A stretch of 64,000 nucleotides of DNA from NCBI GenBank assembly GCA_017308595.1, contig JAFKER010000007.1:124001-188000 (forward strand), in the 5' to 3' direction. The notes under the pieces were generated by a model, which was not told the origin of the DNA, did not search any database, and was given only the letters and a program-made list of their open reading frames with translations. This DNA comes from Afipia sp. GTDB taxonomy: Bacteria > Pseudomonadota > Alphaproteobacteria > Rhizobiales > Xanthobacteraceae. Positions 58,069 through 64,000 of this stretch are shown piece after piece (the first letter of the stretch is position 1; every line of letters begins with the position of its first letter). The position numbers and the translations under genes were made by a program.

Positions 58069-61000
58069 TTATGGCTCGCCTGCTCGCCGAATCCGGCTGA
58101 CCGTGGCGGCTATATCGGTCCAGGGGGCTTTGTCCGGCGCGAATTGCTGCCGCAGGTAGGATACTAACTCCACAACCTGTCCGTCGCTCAGGCTGCTTTT
58201 GAAGCCGGGCATGTATCCAAGATCGCTGGAGACCGGCTGATCGATCCCGTGCAGGATAACCTGAACAAGGTTGTCCGGGATTGCACTATGCAGATTGCTG
58301 TTCAGCGCCAGGGACGGTCTGCTGCCGAACAGAACCGGACCTCCGACCTGGTGACAGACGGCGCAGGTTCCCTCGTAGATGCGCGCTCCAAGCGGCGATA
58401 CGGACGCGGTTTTTATGCTCGTCGCGGCTTCAAGCTGCTCAGCCAGGGCAGTCTGTGTAGCGGGGGGCATCTTCTCGTTGAAGGATGCGAGATAAACTGC
58501 CATCGCGCGAATATCGCTGTCAGGCACAGCCGCGAGTTCTTTGACAACGGGTGCCATCGGCCCGGCGGCCACGCCATGGAAGCGGGATGCACCTGTCCGC
58601 AAATAGGCGAAAAGCTCATCTTCGGTCCATGGAATAGGGGCCTGTGACAACGAGGTGAGCGACGGTGCTTCCCAGCCCTCAGCAACACCACCGGCCAGAT
58701 AGGCGCGTGCGTCTCTCTCCGCGCCGAGCGCGTTCCTTGGTGTATGGCAGGCGCCGCAATGACCGAGGCTCTCGACCAGATAAGCGCCGCGATTCCATAT
58801 ATCCGATTGCGCGGCATCGGCTTTGAAGGCTGCCGGTTTATGGAAAAGTGCATTCCATCCCGCCAACAATGGACGCATGTTGAACGGGAATGCCAGTGCT
58901 GTTTCCCGGTTCGCTGCGCGGACGGGCGGTTGGGCCATCAGATAAGCATAAAGCGCCTGAATATCCGCGTCTGTCGTCTTGGCAAAATGATTGTAAGGGA
59001 AGGCCGGGTAAAGATGCCGCCCGTCGCGGTGAATGCCTTCGCGCATCGCCCGCTCGAAGGCGGGATATGACCAGCTCCCTATTCCGGTGTCCGGATCTGG
59101 TGTGATGTTCGTACTGTAGACAATGCCGAATGGCGTTTCGAGGGGGCGGCCGCCTGCGTTGATGACGCCGTTTATGTCGGTATGGCAACCGGCGCAGTTG
59201 CCGAGCGCGGCGAGTTGCTGGCCTTTGGCGATCGTCGCAGCCGAATAAGCCGATGGGTCAGGACGCGCGATGGGAGGGAGCGATCTCCAGGGCAAAACGG
59301 CCGCGGCCACGCCGGCAATAGCGGCGCATGCCGCCGCGACACCGGCGATGGCGCTGCGGCGCTTGACGAATGGATTCTGAGTTTCCCGTACCTGCCTCTG
59401 CGGTTGGACGGTTGTTTTCGGCAAGACTTTTGATTCAGGAGATTTTCCACCGTTCAATCCTGCAAGAATGCGCTCGGGCGTGAGCGGAAGCTCGCGAAAA
59501 CGCACACCCGTTGCGTCGAAAATCGCGTTCGCAATGGCGGCGGCACTCGGCACGGATGCAGATTCCCCAACACCTAGCGGCGGCTGGTCCGGACGTGGCA
59601 GCATCAGCACATCGATCTTCGGCACGTCCGGGAATTTGATGATCGGATAGGCGCCCCATTCGCGGCTCGCGACCGTTGTTCGATCAAACGAAACTTCTTC
59701 CATCAGGGCGCGGCTGGTGGATTGAATGACGTTGCCGTGAATCTGGTGACGCACACCCTCCGGGTTGATCATCAGGCCGGAATCTTGACCGGCAACGACG
59801 CGGGTCACGCTGACGTCCCCGGTCGATTTGTTGACGGCAACATCCGCGATCCAGGCCGACCAAGCCGCGCCATAGCCGGGAAACTTGCTGTGGACGTACA
59901 GCGCATAGGCAAAGCCGCGTCCGCGAACGACGTCGCCTTCCGGCTCTGGCTCTTTCCACACCGGACGTGGGGTCCATTCGGCACGTTTGGCGACTGCCTT
60001 GACCAGATCGACAGCGCGCTGGTCTTTCAGATAGCGCAGCCTGTATTCTATGGGATCGACGCCGGCCTCGGTGGCAAGTTCGTCGATGTAGGATTCGTGC
60101 GCAAACGTGTTGGGCAGTGCCGAAACGCCGCGAAACCAGGACGCGCGAACGATAGGCGGCATGTCGTGCGCGACCACGCGCATCGCATCGTAGTCATAAG
60201 GCGGGATTGCCGTGCGGTCGCCCATCTCGAACACAGCAGGCACTGGCGCGACGGTACCTGTCAGCAGTAGCGCGAGAGTCGGCGCGCCGTTTGAGGGATA
60301 GCGCGTTGCAAAATCGTACCCCGCGACATTTCCGGCTGCATCGAGTCCGCCGTTGACATCGATCAGCTGCGCAGTTCCCTTGGGCTCCCACTCATGTTCC
60401 TGTTCACGGGTCAATTGGACCCGCACTGGCCGACCTACAGCGCGAGACAGCAACACAGCGTCGGCTGAAACGTCGTCTGCGCAATTGCGGCCATAACAGC
60501 CAGCGGCTTCCAGCCGTACGACATCGATCGCCGTTTCCGGTAGTGAGAGCAGCAACGCGAGATCAGTTCTCAGAATGTGGGGATTCTGCGTGCCGGACCA
60601 GACGCGCGCGAAACCATCCTTGACGTCTGCGACCGAGCACGATGGCCCGATGGACGCATGCATCTGGTAAGGCCAGACGTAAGTGCGCTTCATCGGCTTG
60701 GCGGCATGTTCAATTGCGCTGTCTACGTCGCCTTTGTTGAGGAGCGTGCGCGGTTGGTTTGGATTGGCGCGCAGCGCACCTTCGATATCTTCGAGACTGG
60801 CAAGCGTGGGCGTCGGCTTCCAGCTGACTTTCAACTGGCTGGCGGCCTTGATCGCGTTTTCCTCTCGCTCCGCGACAACACCAACGAAATCGCCGATCTG
60901 CACAACCTCGACCAGTCCCGGAATATCCCGAACCGAAGATTCATCAACGGCGATCAGACTGGTGCCGACGAAGCTCCCTGCATCGACGCCAGCATAGGGC

Positions 61001-61635
61001 GGACGCACCACGCGCCCGTGCAACATGCCGGGAACGCGGACGTCATGAACATACACTAGTTCGCCGGTTGCTTTGGCCGGCAGGTCGACGCGAGGAATCG
61101 ATTGACCGACGATCTTGTAGGAATCGACAGATTTGACGGGTACGTCGTCTGCAAGGCTCACCCGGAGAATCTCGTCGCCGATCAATTCGCCATAAGTGAC
61201 GCTGCGGTTGTCTTGACCCCTGATCAAACCGTCTTCGACCGAAAGATCGCTCGGGGGCAGTCCGAGGCGTTCTGCGGCGCGTGCGATCAGGATTTGACGG
61301 GCTTGCGCCGCTGCCTTGCGAAGCGGTACGGCGGTGATCTGAATGGTCTCGCTGGCGATTGTCGCACCTTGGTTAGGCACACGCGATGTATCGCCAAGCA
61401 CAACAATAACACGCGCGAAAGAGACATCGAGTTCTTCCGCAACGATCTGACCAAGAGCGGTGCGAATACCTGTTCCAAGGTCGACATGACCATTGAATGC
61501 GGTGATCGTGCCGCTAGCGTCGATCCTGACGAAAGTTTCAAAACCGGTTTCAATCGCGCTGGACGTTGCCGGACGAACGATAGAGAGAGATCCGGAAGGG
61601 GGTAACCCTCCGCCTTCCTGCCATTTCCCCGTCAT
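58069..61635 (-). CDS. nicB: Nicotinate dehydrogenase large subunit, molybdopterin plus cytochrome c (NicB-like)
   Basis: An 1188-residue fusion, the same length class as NicB of Pseudomonas putida (about 1190). The N-terminal 730 residues are a xanthine-dehydrogenase-like molybdopterin domain (FNGHVDLGTGIRTALGQIVAEEL, and the active-site Glu in LGVGESASVPSAAAI). The C-terminus carries three c-type haem sites: CAGCH at 814, CGACH at 960 and CAVCH at 1091, with a hydrophobic anchor near 770 (AAVLPW region). It hydroxylates nicotinate to 6-hydroxynicotinate and passes electrons to cytochromes. The start overlaps nicA (TAATG), showing coupling. Confidence 0.9.
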   Translation of the reverse strand: MTGKWQEGGGLPPSGSLSIVRPATSSAIETGFETFVRIDASGTITAFNGHVDLGTGIRTALGQIVAEELDVSFARVIVVLGDTSRVPNQGATIASETIQITAVPLRKAAAQARQILIARAAERLGLPPSDLSVEDGLIRGQDNRSVTYGELIGDEILRVSLADDVPVKSVDSYKIVGQSIPRVDLPAKATGELVYVHDVRVPGMLHGRVVRPPYAGVDAGSFVGTSLIAVDESSVRDIPGLVEVVQIGDFVGVVAEREENAIKAASQLKVSWKPTPTLASLEDIEGALRANPNQPRTLLNKGDVDSAIEHAAKPMKRTYVWPYQMHASIGPSCSVADVKDGFARVWSGTQNPHILRTDLALLLSLPETAIDVVRLEAAGCYGRNCADDVSADAVLLSRAVGRPVRVQLTREQEHEWEPKGTAQLIDVNGGLDAAGNVAGYDFATRYPSNGAPTLALLLTGTVAPVPAVFEMGDRTAIPPYDYDAMRVVAHDMPPIVRASWFRGVSALPNTFAHESYIDELATEAGVDPIEYRLRYLKDQRAVDLVKAVAKRAEWTPRPVWKEPEPEGDVVRGRGFAYALYVHSKFPGYGAAWSAWIADVAVNKSTGDVSVTRVVAGQDSGLMINPEGVRHQIHGNVIQSTSRALMEEVSFDRTTVASREWGAYPIIKFPDVPKIDVLMLPRPDQPPLGVGESASVPSAAAIANAIFDATGVRFRELPLTPERILAGLNGGKSPESKVLPKTTVQPQRQVRETQNPFVKRRSAIAGVAAACAAIAGVAAAVLPWRSLPPIARPDPSAYSAATIAKGQQLAALGNCAGCHTDINGVINAGGRPLETPFGIVYSTNITPDPDTGIGSWSYPAFERAMREGIHRDGRHLYPAFPYNHFAKTTDADIQALYAYLMAQPPVRAANRETALAFPFNMRPLLAGWNALFHKPAAFKADAAQSDIWNRGAYLVESLGHCGACHTPRNALGAERDARAYLAGGVAEGWEAPSLTSLSQAPIPWTEDELFAYLRTGASRFHGVAAGPMAPVVKELAAVPDSDIRAMAVYLASFNEKMPPATQTALAEQLEAATSIKTASVSPLGARIYEGTCAVCHQVGGPVLFGSRPSLALNSNLHSAIPDNLVQVILHGIDQPVSSDLGYMPGFKSSLSDGQVVELVSYLRQQFAPDKAPWTDIAATVSRIRRAGEP

Positions 61636-62129
61636 TACTCGTCTTCCTCAGGAGCGAATCCTGCGGCGCGCATCACGGCGCGCAGGATTTCGATATGAGC
61701 TCCGCATCGGCAAAGATTATACTGCAGAGCCTGCCGTACCTCCGTTTCCGAAGGACGAGGCTTTTGCATCAGCAGTGCTTTCGCGGTCATGATCATGCCG
61801 TTGAGGCAGTAGCCGCACTGAGCAGCCTGCTCTTGAATGAAAGCAGCCTGCACGGGATCGGGATGATGACGTGAGCCGAGACCTTCAAGCGTCAAAATGT
61901 CTCGTTGCACGCAACCGCTGATCGGGATCACGCAGGAGCGCGCCGCCACGCCGTCGATGATCACGGTGCAGGCGCCGCATTCGCCGAGCCCGCAGCCGTA
62001 TTTCGGGCCATTCAATTCAAGATCGTTGCGAAGAACGTAAAGCAGGGCCGTGTCGGGTGCAGCAGCGACATCATGAGTCCCGCCGTTTACAGTCAGGCGG
62101 ATCGTTGTTTGCGTCACGCTCATCGCCAT
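61635..62129 (-). CDS. nicA: Nicotinate dehydrogenase small 2Fe-2S subunit (NicA-like)
   Basis: A 164-residue iron-sulfur protein of the xanthine dehydrogenase family. The plant-type ferredoxin cluster is CGLGECGAC with an upstream YG and later Cys in RSC. The second cluster is CGYC with CRCG. It moves electrons from the molybdenum centre of NicB. The ATG at 62129 (or 62123) is chosen. A frame reaching 62264 would add about 45 atypical residues and run over the operator at 62181. It is the first gene of the minus-strand nic unit. Confidence 0.92.
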   Translation of the reverse strand: MAMSVTQTTIRLTVNGGTHDVAAAPDTALLYVLRNDLELNGPKYGCGLGECGACTVIIDGVAARSCVIPISGCVQRDILTLEGLGSRHHPDPVQAAFIQEQAAQCGYCLNGMIMTAKALLMQKPRPSETEVRQALQYNLCRCGAHIEILRAVMRAAGFAPEEDE

Positions 62130-62180
62130 GGCCCGGTGCTGCGCTGCAAAAGGATAATGATGGTCTCGTCCCGACGATAC

Positions 62181-62196
62181 CGTTTGTATACAAACG
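62181..62196. promoter_or_regulatory. Perfect palindromic operator before nicA
   Basis: CGTTTGTATACAAACG is a perfect 16-bp palindrome, 52 bp before nicA. Its TTGTATACAA core is the usual form of a GntR/FCD operator and is close to the site at 62352-62363. Confidence 0.75.
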
Positions 62197-62321
62197 TGCA
62201 AGCGCGAGATGAGTAGTTGGCGATGGCTATTTTCGCGATGATGCGTTGCACGCTTTGTGAACACGAAGAGGAGGCAATTGAGGTTTTATTCGGCAGTTCC
62301 GGTTTCCGCTCGTAACGGCGC

Positions 62322-62352
62322 TTGACAGCTTTCGAGACTGCGCGCACCATCA
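62322..62352 (+). promoter_or_regulatory. Candidate promoter of the hydroxynicotinate reductase gene
   Basis: TTGACA at 62322-62327 is a perfect -35 box. CATCAT at 62347-62352, 19 bp on, is a weak -10 candidate. The operator at 62352-62363 overlaps the start region, so a bound repressor would block it. Confidence 0.45.
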
Positions 62353-62363
62353 TTCGTATACGA
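62352..62363. promoter_or_regulatory. Second palindromic operator, reductase side
   Basis: TTCGTATACGAA is a perfect 12-bp palindrome. Its flanks (CA before, CG after) give CRTTYGTATACRAACG-like similarity to the site at 62181. The spacing suggests coordinated control of the divergent nic units by one regulator, possibly the GntR protein at 55710 or one outside the window. Confidence 0.7.
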
Positions 62364-62445
62364 ACGAAATGCAGTGCTGACTCTTTGAAATTTCCCCCGG
62401 GCGCGGGAGTCCGCGCGTCAGTTCGGTTCGCACGCGAGTTTGGTC

Positions 62446-63915
62446 ATGTCGACTGAAGCGGCCTCTGTTTCAACAACTGGCAGCGCGGACAAGATCCGCT
62501 GCGATGCATGTCCGGTCATGTGTTACATCAAGCCAGGCGCCGCAGGCGCGTGCGACCGTTACGCCAATAACAATGGTGAGCTTGTCCGCGTCGATCCTCA
62601 CATCCTGCTTGAGCGCACGGTGTCTCATGGTGGCCGGCTTGTTCCGTTTCAGGCTGGTGGAGAATGGGATGGAAAGATCGTTCATGAGCCGGGTGTGTTT
62701 GTTACGGCGATTGGAGCCGGTACGACCTACCCGGATTACAAGCCTGCGCCCTTCATCGTGTCCTCCGAAATCGACGGCGTCGATATGGTCACGGTGGTGA
62801 CAGAGGGCATTTTCAGCTATTGCGGCGTCAAAGTGAAAATCGACACCGATCGCTATCTCGGCCCCGAAACGGCGACAGTGCGCGTGCAGGGCGAGGCCGT
62901 CGGGCATGTGACGACCGGCGAATATGGTTCGCAGATGTTGTCCCTGGGCGGGGTTCATCATTTGACGGGCGGATCGAAGAAGGAAGGCCGCGTCACTTGC
63001 GACGCGCTGATGGATCTATCCAACGGCAAGCCTGTTGAATTGGCAATCGATGGCGGTGCCACGGTTGTCGTCCAGGCGGGCTATCCGCCCATTGTCAACG
63101 GTGTGACCGAAGAGCGCATGCGCGTCGGCTGCGGTTCGGCCACTATCGGCATGTTCGCCAAGCAATGGCTCGGCAAAGTTGATGAAGTTGTCGTGGTGGA
63201 CGATCACATCACGGGTGTTCTGTCCGAGCATCAGGCTGGTAAGCTGCTCGACATCCCTGATACCGGAATCAAGATGAAAGGCCGCCGTTCGACTCCGGGG
63301 CGTTATTTTCAGGTGGCGGAACCGGGCATCGGCTGGGGCGGAACCAACATATCCGATCCGCTCTCCGTGTTGGGACCGTTTGATCCGAAGACGGCGCGGC
63401 CTGGCTTGCGGATGATGATGGTCAGTACGACGGGTGAGCATGCTGCATATTTCGAACTCGACGATGCGTTGAAGCCAGTCGAGAAGGACATGCCCACGGA
63501 TTTGAAGTTCTCGGTCGAGCGGATTCAGGAGAATTGCGAGCCCGCTTTGTGCACTGTCCTTTTTATGGGTGGGGCAGGTGGTTCGCTAAGAGCTGGCGTG
63601 ACGGATAATCCGGTTCGGCTCACGCGCTCGGTCAAGGATGCGCTGACATCAGTGACCTGCGGTGGTGCAGCAGTTTATGTATGGCCCGGCGGCGGCATCA
63701 CCTTTATGGTCGATGTGACGCAGGTGCCGCAGGGAGCTTTTGGCTATGTGCCGACCCCGGCGCTGGTTGCCCCGATCGAATTTACCCTGCGGCTGTCGGA
63801 TTACGCGGCGCTCGGTGGCCACATGGATTACGTGCGGCCATTGGCGTCATTGAAAGGCAATACGGAAATTCGCCAACTGTCCCGGCAACAGTCAGAGCCG
63901 GGATCGCGCCCATGA
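62446..63915 (+). CDS. 6-hydroxynicotinate reductase
   Basis: A 489-residue iron-sulfur protein. Cys19, Cys22, Cys26 and Cys36 (CDACPVMCYIKPGAAGAC) form a Fe-S motif at the N-terminus. The rest (GGSKKEGRVTCDALMDL, CGGAAVYVWPGGGITFMVDV) resembles proteins called 6-hydroxynicotinate reductase, which reduce 6-hydroxynicotinate to 1,4,5,6-tetrahydro-6-oxonicotinate in the anaerobic or microaerobic nicotinate route of Eubacterium barkeri and Azorhizobium. It is divergent from nicA. ATG 62446 is chosen; a TTG at 62440 is possible. An NicC-type monooxygenase is not seen. Confidence 0.85.
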   Translation: MSTEAASVSTTGSADKIRCDACPVMCYIKPGAAGACDRYANNNGELVRVDPHILLERTVSHGGRLVPFQAGGEWDGKIVHEPGVFVTAIGAGTTYPDYKPAPFIVSSEIDGVDMVTVVTEGIFSYCGVKVKIDTDRYLGPETATVRVQGEAVGHVTTGEYGSQMLSLGGVHHLTGGSKKEGRVTCDALMDLSNGKPVELAIDGGATVVVQAGYPPIVNGVTEERMRVGCGSATIGMFAKQWLGKVDEVVVVDDHITGVLSEHQAGKLLDIPDTGIKMKGRRSTPGRYFQVAEPGIGWGGTNISDPLSVLGPFDPKTARPGLRMMMVSTTGEHAAYFELDDALKPVEKDMPTDLKFSVERIQENCEPALCTVLFMGGAGGSLRAGVTDNPVRLTRSVKDALTSVTCGGAAVYVWPGGGITFMVDVTQVPQGAFGYVPTPALVAPIEFTLRLSDYAALGGHMDYVRPLASLKGNTEIRQLSRQQSEPGSRP

Positions 63916-63925
63916 GATTGCGCCC

Positions 63926-64000
63926 ATGACACGGCTCCCACAGATTGGATGGTTGGCGGACGGCAGGCGACTTCACCTGCAGGATGGTCCGATCGATCTG
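63926..64000 (+). CDS. UPF0280-family protein, N-terminal fragment
   Basis: The 25 residues in the window (MTRLPQIGWLADGRRL then HLQDGPIDL) match the opening of UPF0280 proteins, whose start includes a DGRRLHLxxGPIDL string. The gene runs past the window end. Starting 10 nt after the reductase stop, it is likely cotranscribed. UPF0280 function is unknown, with a fold related to ApbE-like or thiamine-linked proteins suggested in some annotations. Confidence 0.7.
   Translation, partial: MTRLPQIGWLADGRRLHLQDGPIDL

Noticed and set aside
61635-62264. A 209-aa extended NicA
   Set aside because: The extra 45 residues are atypical of the family and would cover the palindromic operator.

Overview
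The window is a GC-rich (about 60% by eye) stretch of an alphaproteobacterial chromosome, most likely from the Nitrobacteraceae/Bradyrhizobiaceae (Afipia, Rhodopseudomonas or Bradyrhizobium-like). The signs are the protein styles, the many ABC uptake systems, a Rhizobiales-type palindromic intergenic repeat at 51906-51950, a kdpF-ABC-D-E operon and small secreted Cys-rich proteins. No tRNA, rRNA, CRISPR, phage or intact IS element was seen. The genus is an inference.

Layout. 0-8.5 kb: a PAS-PAS hybrid histidine kinase, then a minus-strand operon read as gntR, cupin dioxygenase-like, SDR, two permeases, ATPase, a 110-aa unknown and a TauA/SsuA-type binding protein. A near-perfect 27-bp palindrome lies upstream of gntR. 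8.7-12 kb: housekeeping genes tex and an HU-type protein with a clear terminator. 12.4-22.7 kb: a LacI regulator and a plus-strand carbohydrate/polyol operon (FAD oxidase, FGGY kinase, complete MalK/UgpC-type ABC importer, SDR, GldA-like iron alcohol dehydrogenase), with an array of GTTTG/CAAAC half-sites upstream. 22.9-31 kb: high-affinity potassium uptake, with two tiny membrane peptides (27 and 29 aa) before kdpABCDE. 31-35.3 kb: an RND efflux pump and its adaptor on the minus strand. 35.5-37.3 kb: small secreted proteins, including a cysteine-rich-repeat gene broken by a short internal deletion. 37.4-39.6 kb: a Glu/Leu-type dehydrogenase and a LysR regulator. 39.8-48 kb: a livKHMGF-type importer with a CnbZ-like deaminase, ended by a strong terminator, then an esterase and a Baeyer-Villiger monooxygenase. 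48-56.4 kb: a Dpp-type peptide/amide importer, atzG-atzE-atzH homologues and a GntR regulator, apparently driven by a sigma-54 promoter. 56.4-64 kb: a DUF6489 gene, pncB, the nicotinate dehydrogenase pair nicA/nicB and, divergently, a 6-hydroxynicotinate reductase followed by the start of a UPF0280 protein.

How the genes work together. Most of the window is accessory catabolism arranged as regulator plus importer plus enzymes. The most interesting parts are: (i) the sigma-54-linked importer-AtzGEH cluster, which looks like nitrogen scavenging of an amide or ureide without the s-triazine or allophanate genes; (ii) a hybrid nicotinate route that pairs the aerobic cytochrome-linked NicAB hydroxylase with the reductive 6-hydroxynicotinate reductase, with two related TTNGTATACNAA operators between the divergent units; (iii) the BVMO-esterase pair beside a Liv importer and deaminase-like gene; and (iv) the LacI-controlled operon combining an alkyl-DHAP-synthase-like flavoprotein with a sugar kinase and glycerol-dehydrogenase-like enzyme. 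Substrates in (i), (iii) and (iv) cannot be fixed from sequence alone.
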